Source of the DNA: G965222335 sp965222335
Lineage (GTDB): Bacteria > Pseudomonadota > Gammaproteobacteria > Pseudomonadales > Halieaceae
DNA length: 64,000 bases
Reading direction: 5' to 3'
Assembly (NCBI GenBank): GCA_965222335.1
Contig: OZ244944.1
Coordinates: forward strand, 2,232,001 to 2,296,000
The notes under the pieces are model-generated. The model was not told the DNA's origin, made no database searches, and worked only from the letters and a program-made list of their open reading frames with translations. The position numbers and the translations under genes are program-made. Below, in pieces: positions 16,804 through 25,731 of this stretch (the first letter of the stretch is position 1; every line of letters starts with the position of its first letter).

Positions 16804-18287
16804 GATTCCGCCATGCCCACCGGCGCCACCGGCGCGCCCTCATCCCGGGTGTGCTTGAGGGCGATATTGAAATAGCCATAGAAGATGGCGATGACCGGGC
16901 ACAGCAGGTTGAAAAACGCGAAGGGCGCATAGGACAGGGTGGCCACGCCCAGGGTCGCGGACATATACGCGCCGCAGGTATTCCAGGGGATCAGCGCCGA
17001 GGTCAGGGTGGCGGAGTCCTCCAGGGTGCGGGACAGGTTCAGGGGCGACAGCCCGCGGCGCGCGTAGGCGTCCTTGTACATGCGCCCGGGCAGGGCCACG
17101 GCGATAAACTGGTCGGCGGCGAGGATGTTGGTGCCGAAACAGGTCGCCACCGTGGTGGCGATCAGCGAACCCACACCGCGCACCCTGCGCAGGGCCAGGT
17201 CCAGCAGGTACTGGAGGATGCCGGTGCGCTCGAGAATGCCGCCAAAGCCCAGGGCGCAGAGAATCAGCCACACGGTATTGAGCATGCTGCTCATGCCGCC
17301 CTTGCTGAGCAGGGCGTCGAGGAATTCGTTGCCGCTGTTGGACACATAGCCATCGAACAGGCTGACCCAGATGCCCTTGAACAGGAGAAACCCCCCGGCG
17401 AGGTCGCCGCTGTCACCGGCGAGCTTGCGCACGGCCTCGGGCTGGAACAGCAGGGCGAATACCGCGCCGGCCAGGGCGCTGATGATAATCGCGGGGTAGG
17501 CGGGGAAGCGCTTGTAGACCAGGGCCAGCATCAACAGCAGCGGCAGCAGCAGGTGCAGGCCGATGGCAAACTCGCGCTGCAGGCTGCTCTGCAGCGCCTC
17601 GATCTCGTCGGGGGTGGTGGCATCGGGACCGCCGATCAGGGCAAATACCGCCAGCGCCACGATAAAACTGGGCACCGTGGTCCAGAGCATATGCCGGATG
17701 TGGTCGAACAGGTCGACGCCGGTGACGGCGGCGGCGAGGTTGGTGGTATCGGACATCGGCGATAGCTTGTCGCCGAAATAGGCCCCGGAAATGATGGCGC
17801 CGGCGGTAATCGCCGGTGACAGTTCGAAGCTGCCGGCGATACCCATCAGGCCAATGCCCAGGGTGCCCGCCACGGTCCAGGAGCTGCCTACGCTGATTGC
17901 CACGATTGCGCAGATGGCCGCGCTGGCGGCGTAGAAAAGGCCCGGGTCGAGGACTGCCACGCCGTAGTAGATCATCGCCGGCACCGTGCCGCTGAGGATC
18001 CAGGTGCCGATCAGCATGCCCACTGCCAGCAGAATCAGGGTGGGACCCAGGCCGACGCCGATACCATCAATGATGCCCTCCTGGCATTCGCGCCAGGGAA
18101 TACCGGTACGCTGGCCCACCAGGGCCGCGACCCCGGTGGCGAGCACCAGGGCGATCTGGTTGGCGCCGTAGGACGAGTCCGAGCCAAACAGGAACACGGA
18201 GCAGGCCAGGAGCGAGACCAGGAACAGGATGGGTGCGGCGGCGAGGGCCGGGGTCAAACGTGGGTTGCTGTGATCAGTGACGCTCAA
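16800..18287 (-). CDS. nhaC: Na+/H+ antiporter, NhaC family
   Basis: An inner-membrane antiporter of about 11-12 transmembrane helices, 495 residues. The family signature GAYFGDKLSPMSDTTNLAA is intact (about residues 169-187), as are long paired hydrophobic repeats. NhaC proteins exchange Na+ for H+, and some relatives carry malate/lactate or amino acids, so the exact substrate is inferred. The start appears to be TTG at 18287, with a weak ribosome site. It fits a sodium-rich habitat. It is divergent from the sugar dehydrogenase gene. Confidence 0.85.
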   Translation of the reverse strand: MSVTDHSNPRLTPALAAAPILFLVSLLACSVFLFGSDSSYGANQIALVLATGVAALVGQRTGIPWRECQEGIIDGIGVGLGPTLILLAVGMLIGTWILSGTVPAMIYYGVAVLDPGLFYAASAAICAIVAISVGSSWTVAGTLGIGLMGIAGSFELSPAITAGAIISGAYFGDKLSPMSDTTNLAAAVTGVDLFDHIRHMLWTTVPSFIVALAVFALIGGPDATTPDEIEALQSSLQREFAIGLHLLLPLLLMLALVYKRFPAYPAIIISALAGAVFALLFQPEAVRKLAGDSGDLAGGFLLFKGIWVSLFDGYVSNSGNEFLDALLSKGGMSSMLNTVWLILCALGFGGILERTGILQYLLDLALRRVRGVGSLIATTVATCFGTNILAADQFIAVALPGRMYKDAYARRGLSPLNLSRTLEDSATLTSALIPWNTCGAYMSATLGVATLSYAPFAFFNLLCPVIAIFYGYFNIALKHTRDEGAPVAPVGMAES

Positions 18288-18423
18288 ATCAGGTTGCTCA
18301 GCGGTCTCGCGGATGGGGCAGAATGCCTCAAATGGAGCGGTGCGTACAGTCGCGGGGTCTGACAGCGGCAGGCGCTTGCCGTAACATAGGTGCGCGTTGC
18401 GTCACTCAAAACAGGATTCTTCC

Positions 18424-19605
18424 ATGCCCCGTCCCGCCCTGCACCCGGCCGCCGTAGCGCTGATTCTGTTGACCCTGCTGGCAGGCTGCGCGAGCCGCCC
18501 GCAGCCCGGACCGCCGCCCGTGGCACCCGCGCGCGAGGCCGCCGCGGATCAGCCCGGCAGCGGCAGTGCAACCCGGATTGAAATGGTCACCCTGGTCGAC
18601 GAGCTTGAGGAGCCCTGGGGCATGGATTTCCTGCCCGACGGCAGTCTCCTGCTCACGGAAAAGGGCGGCCGCCTCAAGCGTGTGGCCACGGATACTGTCG
18701 CGGTCACCGAGATCAGGGGGGTGCCGGACAGCGTTTCCGTGGGCCAGGGCGGGCTGATGGATGTGCTGGTGCACCCGGACTTCAGCGCCAACGGTCTGGT
18801 CTACCTGAGCTACAGCGTCGCCGGGGAGGGCGGCTACAGCACCCGGGTGAGCCGCGCGCGGCTGCAGGATGATCAACTCACCGAGGTCCAGGCGCTGTTT
18901 ACCGCGCAGCCCTATTTCGCCGAAAGGCGGCACTTTGGCTCCCGCCTGCTGCTGGCGGATGGCTATCTCTACATCACCGTGGGCGATCGCGGCAATCGCG
19001 ACCTCGCCCAGCGCCTGGACAGTCACAACGGCAAGGTCATGCGCCTGCGGGAAGACGGCAGCGTGCCCGCGGACAATCCCTTTGTGGGGCAGCCGGGTGC
19101 CCTGCCGGAGATCTACACCTACGGCCACCGCAACCCCCAGGGGATTGCCGCGCACCCCGTCAACGGCAGCGTCTGGGTAGCGGAGCACGGACCCCAGGGG
19201 GGGGATGAGATCAATGTTCTCGCCGCCGGCGGTAACTACGGCTGGCCCCTGGTGACCTATGGCGAGGAATACGGCGGCGGCGCGATCGGCGAGGGGACCC
19301 ACCGGTCCGGCACCGAGCAGCCGCTGGTTTACTGGGTGCCCTCCATTGGTACCGGGGGTATCGCTTTCTACCGCGGTGACTACTACCCCGGCTGGCAGGA
19401 CTCGCTGCTGGTATCGGGCCTCAAGCTGGCCCGTATCAGCCGCCTGGAGCTGGACGGCGCCGGCGGCCTGGGCACCGAGACCCGCCTGCTCGCAGACCTG
19501 AAACAGCGGGTGCGCGACGTGCAGGTCGGGCCGGACGGACAGGTGTACGCGCTGATGGGCGGCTCGCGGCTGGTACGCCTGCAGATGGCGGTTCCTGCGG
19601 AGTGA
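18424..19605 (+). CDS. Lipoprotein PQQ-type sugar dehydrogenase (Asd/YliI-like)
   Basis: A soluble-type glucose/sorbosone dehydrogenase beta-propeller, expected to oxidise aldose sugars with PQQ on the periplasmic side. The ATG at 18424 is chosen because AGGA lies 7 bases upstream and it gives a lipoprotein signal peptide ending LLAG-Cys22; a TTG 27 bases earlier is less likely. Landmarks are EPWGMDFLPDGSLLLTEKGG, QGGLMDVLVHPDF, GDRGNRD, YGHRNPQGIAAHP and EHGPQGGDEIN, typical of the Asd branch. Length is 393. The gene overlaps the next by 4 bases (GTGA). No PQQ synthesis genes are in the window. Confidence 0.88.
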   Translation: MPRPALHPAAVALILLTLLAGCASRPQPGPPPVAPAREAAADQPGSGSATRIEMVTLVDELEEPWGMDFLPDGSLLLTEKGGRLKRVATDTVAVTEIRGVPDSVSVGQGGLMDVLVHPDFSANGLVYLSYSVAGEGGYSTRVSRARLQDDQLTEVQALFTAQPYFAERRHFGSRLLLADGYLYITVGDRGNRDLAQRLDSHNGKVMRLREDGSVPADNPFVGQPGALPEIYTYGHRNPQGIAAHPVNGSVWVAEHGPQGGDEINVLAAGGNYGWPLVTYGEEYGGGAIGEGTHRSGTEQPLVYWVPSIGTGGIAFYRGDYYPGWQDSLLVSGLKLARISRLELDGAGGLGTETRLLADLKQRVRDVQVGPDGQVYALMGGSRLVRLQMAVPAE

Positions 19606-20492
19606 GCAACGATCACCGGGCCCTGCTCCTGGGCCTGAGCGCCATCCTGTTGTGGTCCACCGCTGCCACCGCGTTCAAGCTGGCCCTGCGTGAAATGGAT
19701 GTGCTGCAGCTGCTGGCCTGGGCGTCCACGGTGTCGGCGCTGGCGCTGTGGGGGGTGGTCTGGACCCAGGGCAGGCAGGGACTCTGCGCCGGCTACCTGC
19801 GGCAGGCGCCCCTCTACTTCCTGGGCATGGCGGTTCTCAGCCCGCTGTTTTACTACCTCATCCTGTTGCGGGCCTACGACCTGCTGCCCGCGCAGCAGGC
19901 GCAACCGATTAACTACACCTGGGCGATCACCCTGGCCTTGCTCGCGGTACCCCTGCTGGGCCAGCCCCTGGGCAAGCGCGACGTTCTCGCCGCGCTGCTG
20001 GGCTATTCCGGGGTGGTGGTGATTGCCACCGAGGGCCAGTTGACGGCGATGCGCTTCGCCAGCCTCGAGGGCGTGGCCCTGGCCCTCCTCAGTACCGTGG
20101 TCTGGGCCCTCTACTGGATCTTTAACACCCGTAACCACCGCGACCCGGTGGTCTGCCTGTGCCTGAATTTCAGCCTGGCTGCACCCCTGGCCTGGGTCCT
20201 CTGCGGCCTGTTCTCGGAACTCACGGTGACGGGCTGGCGCGGGCCGCTGGCGGCGACCTACGTGGGGCTGTTTGAAATGGGCCTGACCTTTGCCCTCTGG
20301 TCCACCGCCCTGCGCCTCGCCAGCAGCGTCGCCCGGGTGGGTAACCTGATTTTCCTGTCGCCGCTGTTTTCCCTGGTGTTCATCGCCACGATTCTCGGGG
20401 AGGCGATTCATCCCGCGACCCTGGTGGGGCTGGGCCTGATCATCCCGGGCGTACTGCTGCAACAGGGCAGGCGGCCGGCAGAGCCCGCCTGA
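19602..20492 (+). CDS. EamA/DMT-family transporter
   Basis: An inner-membrane drug/metabolite transporter of 296 residues with ten predicted helices in two EamA repeats (about 5-140 and 150-290). LLGLSAILLWSTAATAFKLAL is the typical first helix. The substrate is unknown; members export amino acids, nucleosides or metabolites. The start is GTG at 19602, overlapping the dehydrogenase stop, and the stop overlaps the next ATG by one base, so three or four genes are translationally linked. Confidence 0.88.
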   Translation: MSNDHRALLLGLSAILLWSTAATAFKLALREMDVLQLLAWASTVSALALWGVVWTQGRQGLCAGYLRQAPLYFLGMAVLSPLFYYLILLRAYDLLPAQQAQPINYTWAITLALLAVPLLGQPLGKRDVLAALLGYSGVVVIATEGQLTAMRFASLEGVALALLSTVVWALYWIFNTRNHRDPVVCLCLNFSLAAPLAWVLCGLFSELTVTGWRGPLAATYVGLFEMGLTFALWSTALRLASSVARVGNLIFLSPLFSLVFIATILGEAIHPATLVGLGLIIPGVLLQQGRRPAEPA

Positions 20493-22180
20493 TGGTACAA
20501 GCCGTGCCCGTGGCAGATACGCCGGCCCTTCCCGCGCGCTATTACCGGGACAATTTCCTCAAGCTCTGTCGCACGGTGGAAGCGCAGTATGCGGACCTGC
20601 TGCGCCCCGATGAGCAGCAGTGGCTGGCCGACTACTACAGCCTCCCGGTCCCGGCCCAGTGCCTGTACATCCGCCTGGTCTCGCGGGTGGGCCCCTGGTT
20701 CCGGAGCAGTCGCCTGGACTACCCGGAGATCGGCAACGTGGCCGCGCCGCTCTCGGAGTTGCTGGCGCGAGGCTATTTGCAGGTCGCCGGGGGCCTTTCC
20801 GTGGACGACCTCGGAAAGCTGTATACCCGGGCCGGCCTGCGCCGCCGCTTCGCCGGGGTGCCCGGCCTGCCCGCCACCAGCAAGGCCGCTGACCTGGAGG
20901 CGATCGCGGCCTGGGCCGAGGCTTCGGGGCATGGTCCCGGTGACCTGCTGGCACGGGCGCTGGCGGCGAGCGGGGAACAACTGGTAGCGCCCCTGGGGCG
21001 CGAACACGTGGCGCTGCTGCAGCTGCTGTTTTTTGGCAACCGGCGGCAGGGCCTCACGGACTTTGTCCTCAGCGACCTGGGCGTCGCCAATTACTACCCC
21101 TACCGCCTCGATCGCGCCCATCGGCTGTTTCCCAGTCGCGCCGCGGTGGACGACTACCTCGCCTGCGGCGAGATGACGGATCATTTTTACGCCCTCTGCG
21201 AGGCGCAGGATGAGGCGGGGCTGCTGGATCTGGCGCAAGCGCTGCTCGCGGTGCCGATGGCCTACCCCGCGAGCGAGCGCCGCTGGTGGCGGCTGTGCAA
21301 CCGCCTGGCGCGACAGTTGGAGCGGCTGCAGTACTGGCCGCAGGCCCTGGACCTTTACCGGCGCAGTCGACTGCACCCGGCCAGGGAGCGCGCGGCGCGG
21401 GTCCTGGAGGCACTCGCCGACTGGCCGGCCGCCATTGCCCAGTGCCGCTCCATCCTTGCCGCGCCCTGGGGCGAAGAGGAGCAGGAGGCGGCCCGGCGCA
21501 TGCTGCCGCGCCTGCTGCGCAGGAACGGGGAGCGGCCTCCGCCCCGGCCGCGGGATCAGTTCAGCCAGATTAACCTGGCCGTGGATCCCGTACCCGGCAG
21601 TGTGGAGCTCGCCGCGGCGCGCGCGCTGGCGCCGGACTGGGCCGCGGTGCACTACGTGGAAAACAGCCTGGTCAACTCGCTCTTCGGGCTGGCCTTCTGG
21701 GAGCAAATCTTCAGCCCCGTGGCCGGCGCGTTTCACAACCCCTTCCAGAGCGTGCCCGCCGATATGTATGACGGGCGCTTCTATGCGCGACGCCGGGAGG
21801 CACTGGAGGCGCGCCTCGCGGAGCTGGCCCGGGGCGATCTGGCGCCAGACCTGGCCGGGGCCTACCAGCGTTTCGCCGGCCTGCAGTGTCGCTGGGTCAA
21901 CTGGCAGCTGCTGACGCCGGAGCTGATGGCGCACAGCCTGGCGGTTATCCCGGCGGAGCATCTGCTGGCGATGTGGCGGCGCATGCTGTTTGATCCCGGC
22001 GAGCGCCGACGGGGATTTCCCGACCTGCTGGCCCTGGGAGATGCACCCGGCGACTACTGCATGATCGAGGTGAAGGCCCCGGGGGACGCCCTGCAGCACA
22101 GCCAGAAACGCTGGCTGCGCTTTTTCGCCGAGGCCGCTATTCCCGCGGCGGTCGCCCGGGTGGAATGGCGGCATGAGTGA
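20492..22180 (+). CDS. FAN1-type VRR-NUC structure-specific nuclease
   Basis: A bacterial relative of human FAN1, a 5'-flap and interstrand-crosslink repair nuclease. The C-terminal VRR-NUC domain carries the PD-(D/E)XK active site as RRGFPDLL (Asp511), then IEVKAPGDAL (Glu526 and Lys528), followed by SQKRWLRFF. The N-terminal part (about 1-180) includes a SAP-like helical region, YLQVAGGLSVDDLGKLYTR, and the middle (about 200-370) a TPR-like helical region, as in Pseudomonas FAN1. Length 562 is normal for bacterial FAN1. The last 8 bases overlap the start of the nuclease-helicase gene, linking the two functionally. Confidence 0.9.
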   Translation: MVQAVPVADTPALPARYYRDNFLKLCRTVEAQYADLLRPDEQQWLADYYSLPVPAQCLYIRLVSRVGPWFRSSRLDYPEIGNVAAPLSELLARGYLQVAGGLSVDDLGKLYTRAGLRRRFAGVPGLPATSKAADLEAIAAWAEASGHGPGDLLARALAASGEQLVAPLGREHVALLQLLFFGNRRQGLTDFVLSDLGVANYYPYRLDRAHRLFPSRAAVDDYLACGEMTDHFYALCEAQDEAGLLDLAQALLAVPMAYPASERRWWRLCNRLARQLERLQYWPQALDLYRRSRLHPARERAARVLEALADWPAAIAQCRSILAAPWGEEEQEAARRMLPRLLRRNGERPPPRPRDQFSQINLAVDPVPGSVELAAARALAPDWAAVHYVENSLVNSLFGLAFWEQIFSPVAGAFHNPFQSVPADMYDGRFYARRREALEARLAELARGDLAPDLAGAYQRFAGLQCRWVNWQLLTPELMAHSLAVIPAEHLLAMWRRMLFDPGERRRGFPDLLALGDAPGDYCMIEVKAPGDALQHSQKRWLRFFAEAAIPAAVARVEWRHE

Positions 22181-24458
22181 GTACCGGGTGGCGGTGCGGG
22201 AGCTGGCCCGCTTCTGCTTCCGCAGGGGGGATATCGATCACCGCTTCAATCCCTCCCCCAGTGCCCGGGAGGGTGTCGAGGGACACCAGCGAATCTACAG
22301 TCGTCGCGGCGATGACTATCGGCCGGAGTACCCGGTTGCCTGGCGTGAGGAAATGGAAGGCCTGACGCTGATCCTGGCGGGGCGGGCAGACGGCTACGAC
22401 GCCGGCGCGGCCCTGGTCGAGGAGATCAAGACCTGCCGGGTGGATCCCGGCGCGATTCCGGCGGCCGTGAGCCAGCTGCACCTGGCGCAGGCGCGCCTGT
22501 ACGCGGCCCTGATTGCCCGCGCCGAGGACCTGCCGGGAATGCGTGTGCGGCTGACCTGGTTGCACGTGGACGAGGATCGCGAGTACCCCCTGTCCCAGGA
22601 TTACAGTCGCGCGGAGCTGGACCAGTTCCTGGACGGCGCCCTGGCGCAGTTCGGTCAGTGGCTGCGGGCGGTGGATGCCCGGCGCCGGGCGCGGGATGCC
22701 AGCCTGCAGGCGCTGGCGTTTCCCTTCGCCGCCTTCCGCAGTGGCCAGCGGGAAATCGCCGAAAGGGTGTACAAGTGCATCGCCGGCGGTGGCGAACTGC
22801 TGGTGGAGGCGCCGACGGGTATCGGCAAGACCGCCGCCGTGCTCTACCCGGCGCTGAAGGCCCTGGGCACCGGCAGGCATGAACGGGTCGTGTTCTGCAC
22901 CGCCAAGACCTCCGGCCGGCTGGCGGCGGAGCAGACCCTTGAGCATCTCGGCGCCCGCGGCTATGCCGGCAAGGCCCTGACCCTCAGCGCCCGCGAGCGG
23001 GTCTGCCTGTCTCCGGGGAAAGCCTGCCACGGGGATGATTGTCCCTATGCCCGCGGCTACTACGAGCGCCTGCCGGCGGCGATGGGTGACGCACTGCAGC
23101 GGTCGCGACTGCAGCGGGAGGACCTCGAGCGCCTGGCCCGGGAGCACGAGGTCTGTCCCTACGAGCTGGCCTGGGACCTGCTGCCGTGGGTCGATACGGT
23201 GATCGCCGACGTGCACTATGTCTACAGCCTGACCGCGTCGCTGGCGGAGCGCCTGCAGGCTGCCGGACTGCGCACCACGGTGCTGCTGGACGAGGCCCAC
23301 AACCTGCCCTCCCGGGCCCGCGCCATGTTCGGTGCCAGCCTGGACCGGCGCGCGCTCCTGGCGGTGCAGAAGCAGCTGCCCCGGGGCGACTCCGTGAAGC
23401 GCAGCCTGGCGGCGCTCAACCGCCAGTGGCTGGCGCAGGAAAAGATCGACTGGGTGGCGCCGGACTGGGACAGCCGGGAGGCGCTGCCCGAAGCGCTGCA
23501 GCAGTCACTGCAGCGCTTTGTTTCCCTCATGGGTGAGCGCCTGGCCCGGGAGCCCCTGGCACTGGCCCGGGCGAGCGACCTGCTGGCATTTTACTTCGAT
23601 GTGCTGCAGGTGCTGCGCAGCGCCGAGCAGTGGGGTCCCGAGTTCCGCTTTGAGCTGCAGCGCGAAGCCCCCGGGAAACCGTCACTCCTGCGCCTGAACT
23701 GCCTCGATCCCAGCCGCCTGCTGGGGCAGCGCCAGCAGGCGGCGCAGGCGGTGGTGGCTTTCTCCGCGACCCTGTCGCCCTGGCCCTGGGCCCGGGCGCA
23801 GCTGGGACTGTCCGTCGGGACAGTCTGCTACCGCGCCGCATCCCCCTTCCGCCCGGAGCAACTGCAGGTCGACCTCGCCACCGGAATAGATACCCGCTTC
23901 CAGCAGCGCAGTGCTTCCCTGCCCGCCCTGGCCCGCCGCCTGCAGGATTGGCTGGCGGCGGAGCCCGGCAACTGCCTGCTGTATTTCCCCTCCTACCGCT
24001 ATCTGCAGGACTGCCTCGCGTTGCTGCCGCAGCCACTGGCGGCGCGCACCCTGTGGGTGCAGGAGCGTGGTGCCGACGAGGCCGCGCGGGACGAGCTGTT
24101 TGGCTTGCTGGCAGAGCGACGGGACGTGGCAGCTTTGTGCATTCTCGGGGGGGTGCTGGGAGAGGGCATCGACCTGCCCGGGGAGCGCCTGCACAGCGTG
24201 GTCGTGGTGGGGGTGGGCCTGCCCCAGGTCAATCGCGACAGTCGGGCCCAGCAGGATTTCTTCCAGCGCCAGTACGGTGACGGTTTTGCCTACGCCTTCC
24301 AGTATCCGGGGCTGCAGAAGGTCAGCCAGGCCCTGGGACGGGTAATCCGCGATGACGGGGATCACGGCCGCGCCCTGCTGGTGGATATGCGCTACGCGCA
24401 GCCGGCATACCGCCGGCTGCTACCGCCCTGGTGGGCCTACCGGCAGGACCCTGGTTAG
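22173..24458 (+). CDS. RecB-like nuclease fused to XPD/DinG-type Fe-S helicase
   Basis: A 761-residue two-domain protein. Residues 1-165 form a PD-(D/E)XK nuclease of the RecB/Cas4 type: LAGRADGY (Asp73), VEEIKT (Glu84, Lys86) and the motif QLHLAQARLYA. Residues 185-761 are an SF2 helicase of the XPD/DinG group with Walker A in APTGIGKT (213-220), DEAH at 373-376, and four cysteines (278, 285, 290, 328) placed between motifs Ia and II as in the 4Fe-4S domain of XPD and FANCJ. The C-terminal motif VI region QALGRVIRD is present. It likely unwinds 5'-3' and cuts DNA. It overlaps the FAN1 gene by 8 bp. The gene symbol is left blank because it is not classical DinG. Confidence 0.88.
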   Translation: MSEYRVAVRELARFCFRRGDIDHRFNPSPSAREGVEGHQRIYSRRGDDYRPEYPVAWREEMEGLTLILAGRADGYDAGAALVEEIKTCRVDPGAIPAAVSQLHLAQARLYAALIARAEDLPGMRVRLTWLHVDEDREYPLSQDYSRAELDQFLDGALAQFGQWLRAVDARRRARDASLQALAFPFAAFRSGQREIAERVYKCIAGGGELLVEAPTGIGKTAAVLYPALKALGTGRHERVVFCTAKTSGRLAAEQTLEHLGARGYAGKALTLSARERVCLSPGKACHGDDCPYARGYYERLPAAMGDALQRSRLQREDLERLAREHEVCPYELAWDLLPWVDTVIADVHYVYSLTASLAERLQAAGLRTTVLLDEAHNLPSRARAMFGASLDRRALLAVQKQLPRGDSVKRSLAALNRQWLAQEKIDWVAPDWDSREALPEALQQSLQRFVSLMGERLAREPLALARASDLLAFYFDVLQVLRSAEQWGPEFRFELQREAPGKPSLLRLNCLDPSRLLGQRQQAAQAVVAFSATLSPWPWARAQLGLSVGTVCYRAASPFRPEQLQVDLATGIDTRFQQRSASLPALARRLQDWLAAEPGNCLLYFPSYRYLQDCLALLPQPLAARTLWVQERGADEAARDELFGLLAERRDVAALCILGGVLGEGIDLPGERLHSVVVVGVGLPQVNRDSRAQQDFFQRQYGDGFAYAFQYPGLQKVSQALGRVIRDDGDHGRALLVDMRYAQPAYRRLLPPWWAYRQDPG

Positions 24459-25729
24459 GACCTGGCGGGCGCCGGGAAGCGGTAGTCCGGCTTGGCCATC
24501 GCGATCTGCACGGTGCTGATAATGCGCTCGCGGAAGCCGCCCTCGCAGTAGCACAGGTAGAATTCCCACATGCGGATGAAACGCTGGTCAAAGCCCATGC
24601 GCAGCACGTGATCCAGCTGTGCCATAAAGCGGTCGCGCCAGCAGGCAAGGGTGCGCGCATAGTCATCGGTGATGTCCCGCAGGTGCACCAGCTGCATGTC
24701 GGTGTCCCGGGCCAGGTGGTCGCTAATGACTGCCAGGGAGGGCAGACAACCGCCGGGGAAAATGTAGCGCTTGATAAAATCCACCGAGTCCCTGGCGGCA
24801 GCGTAGCGCTGGTCGGCAATGGTAATGGCCTGGATGACCATCTTGCCGTGGGGCTTGAGCAGTGCACTGCAGCCGCGGAAGTAGTCGCGATAAAACTCGT
24901 GGCCCACGGCCTCGATCATCTCGATTGACACCAGTTTGTCGTACTGGCCCTGAAGCGCACGGTAGTCCTCGCACAGGACTTCGACCCGGTCCTGGAGGCC
25001 CTCTTCGCAGACACGATCGCGGGTGTGCTCGTACTGTTCCCGGGAGATCGTGGTGGTGGTGACGCGACAGCCATGATGTTTGGCGGCATGGATCGCCATG
25101 CTGCCCCAGCCGGTACCGATTTCCAGCAGGTGATCCTCCGGCTGCAATTCCAGCTGCCGGCAGATTTCATCCAGTTTCGCGATCGAGGCCTCCTCCAGGG
25201 ACGCGGCCGGGTCCTCGAACAGGGCCGCGGAGTACATCATGGTGGGGTCCAGGAACAGCTGGAAGAACTCATTGCCCAGGTCGTAGTGGGCCGAGATATT
25301 GCGCCGTGAGCCGCCGTGGGTGTTGCGATTGAAGGCATGGGCCAGTTTCAGTCCCAGGCCCATCAGCCAGGACTGGCGGGCCTCCATGGCTTCCATGGTG
25401 GGCAGGTTGGCGCAGAACAGGCGGGTCACCGCGGCGAGATCATTGCTGGACCAGTCGCCGTCGATGTAGGCCTCCCCGGAGGCGATGGTGCCGCCGGTGA
25501 GCACCCGGCGGTAGGCGCGCGGATTGTGCACCCTCACCTCGGCACTGATACGTGCGCTGGCAGGATCCTCGCCCAGCACCAGGGTTTGCTCCCCCTCGTG
25601 GATCGTCAGCGAGCCGACGGCCAGGCGGTCGAGCACCTTCAACAGGAGCTTGCGCGCGAGGCGGTCATTGGACCAAAAACCTCGGGATCGGGGCAGCTCG
25701 CGGATTTCGCTGACGCTGGGGTTGCTCAT
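24455..25729 (-). CDS. cfa: Cyclopropane-fatty-acyl-phospholipid synthase
   Basis: Methylates unsaturated phospholipid acyl chains with SAM to give cyclopropane or related modified fatty acids at the membrane. The ATG at 25729 has GGAG upstream, within the end of the DUF1365 gene; the resulting length is 424 residues. The SAM loop LEIGTGWGSMA lies near residue 205, and EMIEAVGHEFYRDYF plus the C-terminal FIRMWEFYLCYCEGGF are family hallmarks. It is the third gene of the amine oxidase-DUF1365-cfa set, a set that belongs to the RpoE-ChrR singlet-oxygen regulon in Rhodobacter. Its stop overlaps the convergent helicase gene's stop. Confidence 0.93.
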   Translation of the reverse strand: MSNPSVSEIRELPRSRGFWSNDRLARKLLLKVLDRLAVGSLTIHEGEQTLVLGEDPASARISAEVRVHNPRAYRRVLTGGTIASGEAYIDGDWSSNDLAAVTRLFCANLPTMEAMEARQSWLMGLGLKLAHAFNRNTHGGSRRNISAHYDLGNEFFQLFLDPTMMYSAALFEDPAASLEEASIAKLDEICRQLELQPEDHLLEIGTGWGSMAIHAAKHHGCRVTTTTISREQYEHTRDRVCEEGLQDRVEVLCEDYRALQGQYDKLVSIEMIEAVGHEFYRDYFRGCSALLKPHGKMVIQAITIADQRYAAARDSVDFIKRYIFPGGCLPSLAVISDHLARDTDMQLVHLRDITDDYARTLACWRDRFMAQLDHVLRMGFDQRFIRMWEFYLCYCEGGFRERIISTVQIAMAKPDYRFPAPARS

Positions 25730-25731
25730 GG

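Noticed and set aside
20492..24458. FAN1/helicase pair considered as an anti-phage defence island
   Set aside because: There are no neighbouring defence genes, mobile-element genes or unusual composition; both domains fit DNA repair better.
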